From contig NZ_JMSZ01000016.1 in NCBI RefSeq assembly GCF_000691225.1, forward strand, positions 558,001-622,000: a stretch of 64,000 bases of DNA, given 5' to 3'. The stretch's first letter is position 1. Each line of letters opens with the position of its first letter. Of this stretch, positions 9,692 to 19,168 are shown one piece after another. A program made the position numbers and the translations under genes. The stretch comes from Nitrincola lacisaponensis. GTDB taxonomy: Bacteria; Pseudomonadota; Gammaproteobacteria; Pseudomonadales; Balneatricaceae. Below the pieces are notes generated by a model that worked only from the letters and a program-made list of their open reading frames with translations, did no database searches and was not told where the DNA came from.

Positions 9692-10933
9692 ATGCCTTGG
9701 CGTTTGCTGAAACATGGCTTCAAATCCAGCCATGATGAACCACGCTTTTTCCCCGAGACCAAACCTTTAAAAAACCATTATGACGTGGTCATTATCGGTG
9801 GTGGTGGTCATGGCATGGCCTGCGCCTACTACCTGGCCAAAGAACATGGCATTACCAATGTGGCGGTACTGGAACAGGGGTACATAGGTGGCGGGAATAC
9901 GGGCCGTAACACCACCATCGTGCGTTCCAACTACCTCACGCCGGAAGGGGTGAAGTTCTACGATACCAGCGTCAAGCTGTTTGAAGATCTGGCAGATGAT
10001 TTTGATCTGAATATTTTCTACTCGACACGCGGTCATTTCACCCTGGCGCATACCGACAGTGCTCTGCGGACCATGCGTTGGCGTGCCGAAGTGAATAAGC
10101 AGTTGGGGGTTGCCAGCGAAGTGGTGGACCGTCAGCAGATTGCCAGCGAAGTCCCGTATATGGATCTTGAGTGTGGTGGACAGAGCCCGGTGATGGGCGC
10201 GCTCTACCACGCACCGGGCGCGGTTGCCCGACATGATGCGGTTGCATGGGGCTATGCTCGCGGAGCCTATAACCGTGGCGTGGAGATACATCAGAAAACC
10301 CGCGTGACTGCGATACGCACTCAGTCGGGTCGGGTCTGCGGTGTTGACACCAATCGTGGTTCGATCAGTTGTCATCAGGTGGTGTCGATGGTAGCAGGCT
10401 CAACACCGCGTATCACTGAAATGGTCGGCATCCGTACGCCGATAGAAATCTTCCCGCTCCAGGCCTGTGTCACCGAGCCAGTAAAGCCTTTCATGGATAC
10501 CATCGTGGTCTCCGGCAGTCTGCATGTCTATGTCAGCCAGTCTTCACGTGGTGAGTTGGTCATGGGGGCATCGGTGGACCCGGCGGTACTGCACTCCACC
10601 CGTTCCAGCTTCGACTTTACCGAAGGTCTGGCCGACAAAATGCTGGATCTGTTTCCGTTTGTCAGTCGTCTCAAAGTGATGCGCCAGTGGGCTGGCATGA
10701 GTGATATCACGCCTGATTTTGCACCGATTATGGGGAAAACGCCGTTGCAGGGCTTCTATCTGGATGCTGGATGGGGCACCTGGGGCTTCAAGGCGACGCC
10801 GGTCAGTGGCAAAACCCTCGCCTGGACCCTGGCCAATGACCGCAATCATGAGTTGATCGAACCCTTCCGCCTGTCCCGTTTTGCTGACTTTGATCTGGTC
10901 GGCGAGAAGGGTGCGGCATCGGTAGGACATTGA
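9692..10933 (+). CDS. mgdA: N-methylglutamate dehydrogenase subunit A (sarcosine oxidase beta-like)
   Basis: An FAD/FMN amine oxidoreductase of the heterotetrameric sarcosine oxidase beta (SoxB) family, 413 residues. The N-terminal dinucleotide motif DVVIIGGGGHGMACAYYLA begins near residue 30, and the C-terminal FAD-closing segment is GWGTWGFKATPVSGK. In the N-methylglutamate pathway this subunit oxidises the N-methyl group of N-methylglutamate, releasing glutamate and a one-carbon unit. By sequence alone it could equally be soxB. The next seven genes (mgdBCD, gmaS, mgsABC) favour the methylamine role. First gene of the operon, 10 bases before mgdB. Confidence 0.8.
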   Translation: MPWRLLKHGFKSSHDEPRFFPETKPLKNHYDVVIIGGGGHGMACAYYLAKEHGITNVAVLEQGYIGGGNTGRNTTIVRSNYLTPEGVKFYDTSVKLFEDLADDFDLNIFYSTRGHFTLAHTDSALRTMRWRAEVNKQLGVASEVVDRQQIASEVPYMDLECGGQSPVMGALYHAPGAVARHDAVAWGYARGAYNRGVEIHQKTRVTAIRTQSGRVCGVDTNRGSISCHQVVSMVAGSTPRITEMVGIRTPIEIFPLQACVTEPVKPFMDTIVVSGSLHVYVSQSSRGELVMGASVDPAVLHSTRSSFDFTEGLADKMLDLFPFVSRLKVMRQWAGMSDITPDFAPIMGKTPLQGFYLDAGWGTWGFKATPVSGKTLAWTLANDRNHELIEPFRLSRFADFDLVGEKGAASVGH

Positions 10934-10943
10934 GGAGTCTGAC

Positions 10944-11210
10944 ATGAAATTACTGGATTGTCCGGTGATAGGCGCCCGTCCCATCAGTGAATTTGACTAC
11001 ATGGGTGAAGTTCGGGTACCGCCGTTTGAAGCGGATGAAGCGGCCTGGAGTGACTATGTATTCAACCGCAATGGTGCTCCGGGTGTGTTGAGAGAGTGGT
11101 GGTATCACCGTCCTAGCGGACGTTGGTATGTCCTGATGCGTGACACCCTGACTGACCGTGTTGTCGGTCATGTCGATCTGGCTGAGGTACGTTATGAGCT
11201 CCCGTCTTAA
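10944..11210 (+). CDS. mgdB: N-methylglutamate dehydrogenase subunit B (sarcosine oxidase delta-like)
   Basis: An 88-residue SoxD-family subunit. The conserved tryptophan-rich REWWYHRPSGRWYVLMRDT block is present. In SoxD proteins an N-terminal Cys/His zinc site is typical; here only one cysteine near the N-terminus is seen (LLDCPVIGARP), so the zinc site is probably absent or different. It is a structural subunit of the heterotetramer. Its end overlaps the start of mgdC by 17 bases, implying translational coupling. Confidence 0.82.
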   Translation: MKLLDCPVIGARPISEFDYMGEVRVPPFEADEAAWSDYVFNRNGAPGVLREWWYHRPSGRWYVLMRDTLTDRVVGHVDLAEVRYELPS

Positions 11211-14103
11211 TCCCCAACCCCTGGAGTGGATCGATCGCTCCGAACAGATCACGTTTACGCTGGAAGGCAAGTCCTATAAAGCGTTCAAAGGTGATTGTGT
11301 GACATCGGCTCTGCTGGCATCTGGCCGCCAGTTGCTGGGCCGCAGTTTCAAATACCATCGTCCAAGAGGTGTGCTGAGTCTTGCCAATCATGATGTCAAT
11401 GCACTGTTTCAGTCGGAGTCACATCCCAATCTGCGAGGTGATGTGACTCAGGTGACTGAGGGGCTGACTCTGCGTCCCTGTAATGTTCAGGGCAGCCTCG
11501 ATCATGATCGAGACAGCTGGATTGGGCATCTGTCCCGCTTTATGCCAGTGGGGTTCTACTACAAGGCTTTCCATAAGCCGCGTCGCCTGTTTCCTGTGTG
11601 GGAAAAACTGATTCGGCGTAAAGCCGGTCTGGGTGAAGTCAATACTCAATGGACCGTCGAGCGTCAGCCAAAATCATACGTCTATGCCGATCTGCTGGTC
11701 ATTGGCGGGGGCGCCAGTGGTATGCAGGCAGCCCTCAGTGCAGCACAGGCGGGTCTGGATGTGGTGCTGGTTGACGAGAACCCGCATCTTGGCGGCAGTC
11801 TGGATTATCAACTGGTCAATGAGACGGCCGCGGCGGGTCACCGTGAGCGGCTTAAATCCGCAGTGCACCAGAACCCAGGGATTCGTGTACTGTGTTCAAC
11901 CCTGGCCTGTGGCTGGTATACCGACCATTACCTGCCGCTGCTGACACCCACCGGCATTATCAAGCTGCGCAGCCGTGCTGTGATTCATGCGGGTGGTGTG
12001 ATGGAACAGCCTGCTGTGTTTCGTCATAACGATTTACCAGGTGTGATGTTGGCATCCGCTGCCCAGCGCCTGATCAGTCGTTATGCAATCAAACCGGGCA
12101 AGCGTGCAGTGGTCCTGACGGCTAATGACGAAGGCTACCGTGCGGCGCTGGATCTTCAGACCGCAGGTGTAGAGCTGGTTGCAGTCATAGATATGGGCGC
12201 GCTGAGCAGCCGGGGTGAGTGGGCACGCAAGCTGGTCGACCTGGGTGTGCCGGTCTGGCAACAGAGTTGTGTCTATGAAGCCTGTGGGGCGACCCGGCTG
12301 GAGCAGGTGGTACTGGCTCCCTGGCACCAGGGTGAATGTGACCTGAGCCGCACGGAAACACTCGCGTGCGACCTGCTGTTGATGAGTACGGGCTGGTCGT
12401 CCGCAGCTCAGCTGGTCTACCAGGCCGGAGGGAAACTGAGTTATCAGCCCGGGCTGGAGCAATTGCTGCCAAGTCATTTACCTGATGGCATCTTTGTCTG
12501 TGGTCGCCTCAACGGTGCCTATACTCTGGAACAGCGTCTGGCCGATGCCCGGGCGGCAGCGGAGGAGGCGGTTGCCTGGTTGGCAGGAACGCCAATTTCC
12601 CGTGATCTGGCAGCCTGCCGCGATGATCAACCTCATAGCCATCCCTGGCCTATTGTTGAGCATCCCAAGGGCAAAAACTTCATCGATTTTGACGAAGATT
12701 TGCAGCTCCGTGACCTGATCCATGCGATGCAGGAGGGGTTTGACAATATTGAATTGCTCAAGCGCTTCTCGACAGTCGGTATGGGACCTAGCCAGGGCAA
12801 ACACGCCAACATGAATGCCATTCGGGTGCTGGCACGTTATCAGGGTGTCAGTATCGACGCGGCTGGCTCAACGACCGCGCGGCCATTTTTTCATCCGGTT
12901 CCTGTTGCCGCGCTGGCCGGACGGCGCTTTCGTCCGCAACGACTCACCGCGCTGCATCAGCAGCATCAGCAGTCAGGTGCGCAGTTCATGGAAGCGGGTG
13001 TCTGGCTGCGCCCGGAGTACTATGGTCCAGCTGAGCAGCGGCGAAGCAGTATTCAGGCAGAAGTACAGGCAGTCAGAGAGGCGCTGGGTATTATCGATGT
13101 CTCGACACTGGGCAAGATCGAAGTGATGGGGCCGGATGCCGCGAGACTGCTGGATTGTGCATACACCATGAAAATGTCGACTCTGGCAGTGGGTATGACC
13201 CGCTATGCCCTGATGGTGGATGATTCAGGAGTCATCGTCGATGACGGCATTGTCGGGCGCATCTGTGATGATCGCTTCTACGTTACTGCCACCACCAGCC
13301 ATGCTGATGCCACCTTCAAACAGCTGTCAAAACTGATTCAGTGTGCCGGTCTGAATGTACGTCTGGTCAATCGTACCGGTTCCCTTGCGGCGATCAATCT
13401 GGCGGGTCCTCACAGTCGACGTGTATTGCAGTCGTTGACCGATATCGATCTGGATGACGCTGTATTTCCTTATCTGGGCATGCGTGAAGGTCAGCTCTGT
13501 GGCTATCCGGTACGTCTGATCCGGGTGGGTTTTGTCGGTGAGCTGGGATATGAGATTCACCTGCCTCACTCGGCTGCGGTAACGGTCTGGCAAGCCTTGA
13601 TGCAGGCCGGATCATCCGTCGGCATTCGTCCTTTTGGTGTCGAGGCGCAGCGTATTCTGCGATTGGAAAAAGGACACCTCATCGTCGGTCAGGACACCGA
13701 TGGACTGACCAATCCTTATGAAGCAGGTATGGCCTGGGCTGTGCCGCTGAAAAGCAAAGTCTGGTTTACCGGCAAACCTTCTCTGGCACTGCTGCAGTCA
13801 CGCTGCCAGCGGCGCCTTGTAGGCCTCCGTCTGGCACCGGGTACACCTCAGGATCAGGTCAAGGAGTGCCATCTAATTATGGCCGCAGAGGCGATGGTCG
13901 GGCGTGTTACCAGTGTCGCGTTCAGTCCGTCACTGGGCGTAGTGATTGCGCTGGCCATGCTGGATCTGCCATTGGCAGATACGGCTGAGCAGGTGGAAAT
14001 TCAGGTGGATGACGGGCAGCGCATTCAGGCGCAGCTGACCAGTCTGCCCTTTTATGACCCGGACGGTGCCCGTCAACGAGTCAATCTTGAGGAGGTGGCC
14101 TGA
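11194..14103 (+). CDS. mgdC: N-methylglutamate dehydrogenase subunit C (sarcosine oxidase alpha-like)
   Basis: A 969-residue SoxA-family subunit. Domains in order: an N-terminal ferredoxin-like fold (GDCVTSALLASGRQLLGRSF), an NAD-binding pyridine nucleotide-disulfide oxidoreductase domain with LLVIGGGASGMQAA near residue 170, the A3-type linker (DEDLQLRDLIHAMQEGFDN), and from about residue 600 a GcvT-like folate-binding aminomethyltransferase domain that would pass the C1 unit to tetrahydrofolate. The start is the ATG at 11194 with GAGG at 11184-11187, overlapping mgdB; the frame from 11158 is longer but has no ribosome site. The stop overlaps the mgdD start (TGATG). Confidence 0.82.
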   Translation: MSSRLNPQPLEWIDRSEQITFTLEGKSYKAFKGDCVTSALLASGRQLLGRSFKYHRPRGVLSLANHDVNALFQSESHPNLRGDVTQVTEGLTLRPCNVQGSLDHDRDSWIGHLSRFMPVGFYYKAFHKPRRLFPVWEKLIRRKAGLGEVNTQWTVERQPKSYVYADLLVIGGGASGMQAALSAAQAGLDVVLVDENPHLGGSLDYQLVNETAAAGHRERLKSAVHQNPGIRVLCSTLACGWYTDHYLPLLTPTGIIKLRSRAVIHAGGVMEQPAVFRHNDLPGVMLASAAQRLISRYAIKPGKRAVVLTANDEGYRAALDLQTAGVELVAVIDMGALSSRGEWARKLVDLGVPVWQQSCVYEACGATRLEQVVLAPWHQGECDLSRTETLACDLLLMSTGWSSAAQLVYQAGGKLSYQPGLEQLLPSHLPDGIFVCGRLNGAYTLEQRLADARAAAEEAVAWLAGTPISRDLAACRDDQPHSHPWPIVEHPKGKNFIDFDEDLQLRDLIHAMQEGFDNIELLKRFSTVGMGPSQGKHANMNAIRVLARYQGVSIDAAGSTTARPFFHPVPVAALAGRRFRPQRLTALHQQHQQSGAQFMEAGVWLRPEYYGPAEQRRSSIQAEVQAVREALGIIDVSTLGKIEVMGPDAARLLDCAYTMKMSTLAVGMTRYALMVDDSGVIVDDGIVGRICDDRFYVTATTSHADATFKQLSKLIQCAGLNVRLVNRTGSLAAINLAGPHSRRVLQSLTDIDLDDAVFPYLGMREGQLCGYPVRLIRVGFVGELGYEIHLPHSAAVTVWQALMQAGSSVGIRPFGVEAQRILRLEKGHLIVGQDTDGLTNPYEAGMAWAVPLKSKVWFTGKPSLALLQSRCQRRLVGLRLAPGTPQDQVKECHLIMAAEAMVGRVTSVAFSPSLGVVIALAMLDLPLADTAEQVEIQVDDGQRIQAQLTSLPFYDPDGARQRVNLEEVA

Positions 14104-14591
14104 TGACTCAGCTGAATTTTGAGCGCCTGGCGGATTGGCAGGGTTGGATTATGACCGGTCCGGACAGCACGTCTGCGCTGACCGGCGCAGGACTGCCTGT
14201 CCCTGATGGGCCTTTGTCTGCACTTCAGGCCGATGCTGCGATTGTGGCACGGACTGGCCGTGATGAATTTATGGTGTTTATGCCCAGCGGCGGTAGCGCT
14301 CCGGTGGGTGAGTGGTGCTTTCAGCGCCATGACACGATTTTCCGCTTGTCCGGGGCTGACTGGTTGGCGGTGATGGCACAGCTGTGCCAGTTCGATTTTC
14401 GTCAGATGCGTCCGGGAGATTGGCAGATGTTGGCTGTTGCCGGCATCAATTGCTGGCTATACGCCCCTGCTGACCGCCCCGACACCCTGTTGCTGGGCTG
14501 TGATCCTGGATTCAGTGCTTATCTGGCACACACTTTTGAGGCCGTCATCAACGATGTTGGCCAGACTTCTGTTGACCGAGGAGATGTATGA
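14103..14591 (+). CDS. mgdD: N-methylglutamate dehydrogenase subunit D (sarcosine oxidase gamma-like)
   Basis: A 162-residue SoxG-family subunit, the most divergent member of the tetramer. It is recognised by size, position after the alpha subunit and the pattern of small hydrophobic blocks ([47 protein letters not shown]). It is thought to bind folate or flavin jointly with the alpha and beta subunits. Its start overlaps mgdC by one base and its stop overlaps gmaS by four (ATGA). The tight packing indicates one transcript through gmaS. Confidence 0.75.
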   Translation: MTQLNFERLADWQGWIMTGPDSTSALTGAGLPVPDGPLSALQADAAIVARTGRDEFMVFMPSGGSAPVGEWCFQRHDTIFRLSGADWLAVMAQLCQFDFRQMRPGDWQMLAVAGINCWLYAPADRPDTLLLGCDPGFSAYLAHTFEAVINDVGQTSVDRGDV

Positions 14592-15925
14592 TGTTGCCGA
14601 CCGATGTTCAGAGCTTTATCAGCGAACACAAGATCAAGTATGTGTTGGCTCAGTTTGTTGATATCCATGGTGTGGCCAAGACCAAATCCGTTCCTGTGCA
14701 TACCCTGATGGATGTGGTTGAAAAAGGAGCCGGTTTTGCAGGCTTTGCGGTTTGGGGAATGGGCATGCAGCCACATGGTCCGGATTTTATGGCTCGTGGT
14801 GACCTGAATACCCTGAGCGCGGTGCCCTGGCAGCCGGGTTATGCACGTCTTGCCTGCGATGGCTATGTGAATGATAAGCCGCATCCTTTCTGCAGCCGTG
14901 TACTGTTAAAACAGCAGTTGCAGCGTCTGGAGCAGCGAGGCTGGACCTTGAATACCGGTCTGGAACCGGAGTTCTCGCTGTTTCGCAAAACGCCCGAAGG
15001 AAAACTGATGCCGGTGGACGAAAGTGATGTACTGGACAAACCCTGTTATGACTACAAGGGGCTGTCTCGTTCTCGCGAATTTCTGGAACAATTGGTCGAA
15101 TCTTTGCAGGCAGTTGATTTCGATGTGTATCAGATCGACCACGAAGATGCTAACGGTCAGTTTGAAATCAATTATACCTACAGTGATGCCTTGACCTCTG
15201 CAGATCGCTTTACGTTCGTGCGTATGGCGGCGGGTGAAATTGCTAACAAGCTGGGTATGGTCTGTTCCTTCATGCCGAAGCCGGATTCCAGTCGAACCGG
15301 CAACGGTATGCATTTCCATCTGTCGATCAGCGACGCGCAGGGACGCAACCTGTTCCATGATGCATCTGATAGCAGTGGCATGGGATTATCCAAGCTGGCG
15401 TATCACTTCATTGCAGGTCTGCTGCACCACGCTCCGGCGCTCTGTGCTTTTGCCGCACCTACCGTCAACTCCTACAAACGCCTGGTCGTTGGACGGTCAC
15501 TGTCAGGTTCGACCTGGGCGCCTGCCTACATCTGTTATGGCGACAACAATCGTTCTGCCATGGTTCGTATTCCCTATGGCCGACTGGAGTTTCGCCTGCC
15601 CGATTCCGGCTGCAACCCCTACCTGGTACATGCTGCATTGATTGCTGCGGGTCTGGATGGTATCGAGCGCGAACTGGACCCGGGCGAGCCACATAACATT
15701 AACCTCTATGAACTTGATCGTCAGCAGTGTCTGGAACAGGGCATCGGCGTGCTGCCACAAAACCTGGATGAAGCGATCAATGCACTGGAAGCGAACCCTA
15801 TGTTCAGCGAGGCCCTGGGAGCCGACTTTGTCCAGGAGTTTATCAATATCAAGCGGATGGAGTGGGTAGAGTACAGCCGCCATGTCTCCGACTGGGAACT
15901 GAAACAGTACGCTGAATTTTTCTGA
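14588..15925 (+). CDS. gmaS: gamma-glutamylmethylamide synthetase (GlnT-type glutamine synthetase family)
   Basis: A 445-residue member of the GlnT/type III-like glutamine synthetase group. Glutamine synthetase landmarks are visible: GLEPEFSLF, the GNGMHFHLS metal and glutamate site, [12 protein letters not shown], the [22 protein letters not shown] segment, and [17 protein letters not shown]. GmaS ligates methylamine to glutamate with ATP. The assignment over ordinary GlnT rests on its place between mgdABCD and mgsABC, the arrangement of methylamine users. The start has CGAGGAG at 14578-14583 and overlaps mgdD by ATGA. A second ATG follows at once. Confidence 0.78.
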   Translation: MMLPTDVQSFISEHKIKYVLAQFVDIHGVAKTKSVPVHTLMDVVEKGAGFAGFAVWGMGMQPHGPDFMARGDLNTLSAVPWQPGYARLACDGYVNDKPHPFCSRVLLKQQLQRLEQRGWTLNTGLEPEFSLFRKTPEGKLMPVDESDVLDKPCYDYKGLSRSREFLEQLVESLQAVDFDVYQIDHEDANGQFEINYTYSDALTSADRFTFVRMAAGEIANKLGMVCSFMPKPDSSRTGNGMHFHLSISDAQGRNLFHDASDSSGMGLSKLAYHFIAGLLHHAPALCAFAAPTVNSYKRLVVGRSLSGSTWAPAYICYGDNNRSAMVRIPYGRLEFRLPDSGCNPYLVHAALIAAGLDGIERELDPGEPHNINLYELDRQQCLEQGIGVLPQNLDEAINALEANPMFSEALGADFVQEFINIKRMEWVEYSRHVSDWELKQYAEFF

Positions 15926-15948
15926 TCAGGTTGAATGAGGATAACACC

Positions 15949-16854
15949 ATGTGTGGAATTGTAGGGCTTTACCTGAAAAATCCGGCCCTGGAGGCACGGT
16001 TGGGTGAGCTGTTTGAACCCATGTTGATCGCCATGACGGACCGCGGGCCTGACAGTGCCGGGTTTGCTATCTATGGCGATGAAGTTGCCGAACAGAGTAT
16101 CAAGCTGACCCTGCGTCATCCGGATACAGAATTTGACTGGGAAGACTTGGCTGAACAGGCCAAAACCGGTCTGAGTGCCAGTCTGGAGTGGTTCCAGAAC
16201 GCCAATGTTGCGGTGTTCAAACTGGCGGCTGACGAGAGTGCTGCGCGGCAATGGTTTGCTGAACATGCACCTGATGTGCTGATTCTCAGTATTGGTCGTT
16301 CCATTGAGATCCTCAAAGAGGTGGGCCTGCCAGTGGAGATTGCCGAGCGTTTCTCACTGGCGTCGATGCAGGGCACACACATTATTGGTCACACCCGTAT
16401 GGCGACTGAATCAGCGGTCACCATGGAAGGCAGTCATCCCTTTTCAACAGGTATGGATTTGTGTCTGGTGCATAACGGTTCACTGTCTAACCACAATCGT
16501 TTGCGTGAAGCGCTGCGACGCGAGGGGATCAGTTTTGAAACCGAAAATGATTCTGAAGTGGCTGCCGGTTACCTCACCTGGCGGTTACGCCAGGGGGATA
16601 CGCTGAAACAGGCCCTGGAAAGTGCGTTACAGGACCTGGATGGCTTTTTTACCTTCACCATAGGCACGCGTAACGGTTTTGCCGTGATTCGTGACCCGAT
16701 TGCCTGTAAGCCGGCGGTACTGGCTGAAACGGAAGACTATGTTGCGATGGCATCGGAATATCAGGCATTGACCAGTCTGCCGGGTATTGAGAAGGCCCGT
16801 GTCTGGGAACCTGAACCCGCCACCGTTTATGCCTGGGAACGTCAGGGTCAGTAA
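15949..16854 (+). CDS. mgsA: N-methylglutamate synthase subunit A (class II glutamine amidotransferase-like)
   Basis: A class II (Ntn) amidotransferase domain, 301 residues. The start at 15949 gives MCGIVGLY, so the mature protein begins with the nucleophilic cysteine; TGAGGA just upstream supports it over the TTG frame at 15931. Other family features: RGPDSAGFAIYG, GHTRMATESAVT, HPFSTGMDLCLVHNGSLSN and the EN-D-SE block. In the pathway it would release methylamine from gamma-glutamylmethylamide for the synthase. Homologues in rhizobia are called GlxB. It lies 23 bases after gmaS. Confidence 0.82.
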   Translation: MCGIVGLYLKNPALEARLGELFEPMLIAMTDRGPDSAGFAIYGDEVAEQSIKLTLRHPDTEFDWEDLAEQAKTGLSASLEWFQNANVAVFKLAADESAARQWFAEHAPDVLILSIGRSIEILKEVGLPVEIAERFSLASMQGTHIIGHTRMATESAVTMEGSHPFSTGMDLCLVHNGSLSNHNRLREALRREGISFETENDSEVAAGYLTWRLRQGDTLKQALESALQDLDGFFTFTIGTRNGFAVIRDPIACKPAVLAETEDYVAMASEYQALTSLPGIEKARVWEPEPATVYAWERQGQ

Positions 16855-16861
16855 GGAGCTG

Positions 16862-17548
16862 ATGATGAAAACAGTTGATTTAAGCAAGACCAGTGTACGT
16901 GAACTGAATCAGGCACTGCATGACCAGGCGCAGACATGTACCGAGCGCGAATGGCAGGTGCTGCAACCTGCAGGCAAGCACAATCTGGTGTGTGGTCTGG
17001 ACCAGAACCTGTCCATCGATATTCAGGGTCATGCCGGTTACTACTGTGCCGGTATGAACAAGAAAGCCCATGTCGTGGTACATGGCAATGTTGGACAGGG
17101 CGTGGCCGAGAACATGATGTCTGGCAGTGTCCGGGTCAAAGGTGATGCCTCTCAGTCCGCCGGTGCCACCGCACATGGTGGATTGCTGGTGATTGAAGGC
17201 AATGCAGCGGCGCGCTGCGGTATCTCAATGAAAGGTGTGGATATCGTGGTGCAGGGTAATGTCGGTCATATGAGCTGCTTTATGGGGCAGGCCGGTACGC
17301 TGGTGGTCTGTGGTGATGCCGGTGATGCACTGGGGGACTCGCTCTATGAGGTACACATCTATGTCAAAGGGCAGGTGAAATCCCTGGGAGCAGATTGTGT
17401 TGAGAAAGAGATGCGCGATGAGCATCTGCAAGAGCTGGCTGCACTGCTGAATCGGGCGGGAGTGAATGAAGACCCAGCTCAGTTCCGCCGTTATGGCTCA
17501 GCACGTGAACTCTACAACTTTAAAGTCGATAACGCAGCGGCTTACTGA
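16862..17548 (+). CDS. mgsB: N-methylglutamate synthase subunit B (GltB C-terminal beta-helix-like)
   Basis: A 228-residue protein consisting of the GXXGXXXG right-handed beta-helix found at the C-terminus of glutamate synthase large subunits. Repeats are visible in VVVHGNVGQGVAENMMSG, VRVKGDASQSAGATAHGG, VIEGNAAARCGISMKG and VQGNVGHMSCFMGQAG. It is structural, holding the amidotransferase and FMN subunits together. The start is the ATG at 16862 (or 16865) with AAGGAG at 16853-16858. The rhizobial name is GlxC. It lies 7 bases after mgsA. Confidence 0.83.
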   Translation: MMKTVDLSKTSVRELNQALHDQAQTCTEREWQVLQPAGKHNLVCGLDQNLSIDIQGHAGYYCAGMNKKAHVVVHGNVGQGVAENMMSGSVRVKGDASQSAGATAHGGLLVIEGNAAARCGISMKGVDIVVQGNVGHMSCFMGQAGTLVVCGDAGDALGDSLYEVHIYVKGQVKSLGADCVEKEMRDEHLQELAALLNRAGVNEDPAQFRRYGSARELYNFKVDNAAAY

Positions 17549-17558
17549 GGACTTCATC

Positions 17559-18884
17559 ATGAGTGATATTAATGTAAAACCCGGATTGCGTGAGTCTGCA
17601 ACCTTCGATCGTCATACCATTGCCGAAATACAGCGTGCAGCGGATACCGGTATTTATGATATTCGCGGCTTCGGGGCCAAACGCCGCTTGCCGCATTTCG
17701 ATGACCTGCTGTTTCTCGGGGCCAGTATGTCCCGCTATCCTCTGGAGGGTTATCGTGAGAAGTGCAACACTCAGGTCACCCTGGGTACCCGTTTTGCGAA
17801 AAAACCGATCGTCATCGAAACGCCTGTCACCATCGCGGGTATGAGTTTTGGAGCGCTATCTGCCAATGCCAAGGAAGCACTGGGGCGTGGAGCGTCAGCT
17901 GTAGGCACCTCAACCACCACCGGGGATGGCGGGATGACGCCAGAAGAGCGCGGTCAGTCGAGTAAGCTGGTGTATCAATACTTGCCGTCTCGCTATGGCA
18001 TGAACCCGGATGATCTTCGCAAGGCGGACGCCATTGAAGTGGTGCTGGGGCAGGGGGCCAAACCAGGTGGTGGCGGTATGCTGCTGGGGCAGAAAATAAC
18101 GGATCGTGTTGCCATGATGCGAACCCTGCCAAAAGGCGTCGACCAGCGTTCCGCTTGCCGCCATCCTGATTGGACGGGGCCGGATGATCTGGCTATCAAG
18201 ATCCAGGAATTACGTGAGATCACTGACTGGCAGGTACCAATTTATATCAAGATTGGTGCGACACGCACCTATTATGATGTCAAGCTGGCAGTCAAGGCTG
18301 GCGCTGATGTGATTGTGCTGGATGGTATGCAGGGAGGGACCGCTGCTACCCAGGATGTGTTTATCGAGCATGTCGGTATTCCGACCATGGCGGCAATCCC
18401 CCAGGCGGTACAGGCCCTGCAGGAAATGGGGATGCACCGCAAGGTACAGCTGATCGTTTCAGGTGGCATACGCAATGGTGCGGACGTAGCCAAATGTATG
18501 GCGCTGGGTGCCGATGCTGTTGCCATCGGAACTGCTGCGCTGGTTGCACTGGGATGTAATCATCCGAAATGGCAGGCCGACTATGAGAAGATTGGCTCTG
18601 CGGCGGGCTATTACGATGACTATCATGAGGGCAAGGACCCGGCGGGTATCTCCACTCAAGACCCTGAGCTGATGAGCCGTCTGGATCCTGAAGAGGCCGG
18701 ACGTCGACTGGCCAACTATCTGCGGGTGCTGACACTGGAGGCTCAAACGCTGGCGCGTGCCTGTGGCAAAAATGACCTGCGTAATCTGGAGCCGGAAGAT
18801 CTGGTCGCGCTGACCGTTGAAGCCGCCGCCATGGCACGCGTGCCGCTGGCAGGCACGCAATGGATTCCCGGACAGGGATTCTGA
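17559..18884 (+). CDS. mgsC: N-methylglutamate synthase subunit C (FMN-binding glutamate synthase domain)
   Basis: A 441-residue FMN-binding TIM barrel of the glutamate synthase family (GlxD type). Signatures: AGMSFGALSANAKEALGRGA, STTTGDGGMTPEER, GAKPGGGGMLLGQKI, VIVLDGMQGGTAAT and VSGGIRNGADVAKCMALGADA. In the pathway it reductively joins methylamine and 2-oxoglutarate to give N-methylglutamate. The start at 17559 (MSDINVKPG) follows TGAGGA; a longer frame from 17466 is overlapped by mgsB and rejected. Last gene before a strong terminator hairpin. Confidence 0.85.
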   Translation: MSDINVKPGLRESATFDRHTIAEIQRAADTGIYDIRGFGAKRRLPHFDDLLFLGASMSRYPLEGYREKCNTQVTLGTRFAKKPIVIETPVTIAGMSFGALSANAKEALGRGASAVGTSTTTGDGGMTPEERGQSSKLVYQYLPSRYGMNPDDLRKADAIEVVLGQGAKPGGGGMLLGQKITDRVAMMRTLPKGVDQRSACRHPDWTGPDDLAIKIQELREITDWQVPIYIKIGATRTYYDVKLAVKAGADVIVLDGMQGGTAATQDVFIEHVGIPTMAAIPQAVQALQEMGMHRKVQLIVSGGIRNGADVAKCMALGADAVAIGTAALVALGCNHPKWQADYEKIGSAAGYYDDYHEGKDPAGISTQDPELMSRLDPEEAGRRLANYLRVLTLEAQTLARACGKNDLRNLEPEDLVALTVEAAAMARVPLAGTQWIPGQGF

Positions 18885-18901
18885 CCTGTCTGGACTCTTT
18901 C

Positions 18902-18929
18902 AAAACACCGGCTACAGGCCGGTGTTTTT
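18902..18929 (+). terminator. rho-independent terminator after mgsC
   Basis: An 11-bp perfect stem, AAAACACCGGC (18902-18912) with GCCGGTGTTTT (18918-18928), 5-base loop TACAG, ending in a T run. It begins 18 bases after the mgsC stop, so mgdA-mgsC is probably one unit and amt a separate one. Confidence 0.9.
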
Positions 18930-19075
18930 GCATCTGCACAATTAAATGACACTGAAGCACATTCCTGGTGCAAGCGTGCTCATGATGTCTGTTTGTCTCA
19001 GAGTTTTTATATTCTAATTATTTGATTTTAATAAGCTAATAATATATTGGCATGATTATTTCATACCGTTAATTG

Positions 19076-19111
19076 TTTATTAAAAAGAAATTTAATTTCT
19101 CAAAAGTTAAC
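19076..19111. promoter_or_regulatory. 36-bp element upstream of amt, copy of the mgdA element
   Basis: Contains AAAAAGAAA, TTTCT and CAAAAGTTAAC in the same order and spacing as at 9507-9542; 29 of 36 bases match by hand alignment. It lies 58 bases upstream of the amt ATG, inside a very A/T-rich promoter interval (18930-19168). A 15-codon frame (ATG at 19129) precedes amt but may not be translated. Confidence 0.55.
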
Positions 19112-19168
19112 TTGTAAGGGTGGTGACGATGCAGAGCAATCACGCACAGAACACTGGAGGGGTTTGGC

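Noticed and set aside
9692-14591. soxBDAG as a true sarcosine oxidase operon
   Set aside because: The subunit order fits, but glyA and purU, frequent partners of sarcosine oxidase, are absent and gmaS plus mgsABC follow directly, so N-methylglutamate dehydrogenase is the better reading.
19020-19034. An FNR-like site before amt
   Set aside because: Only one half site is good and the region is so A/T-rich that such a match is expected by chance.
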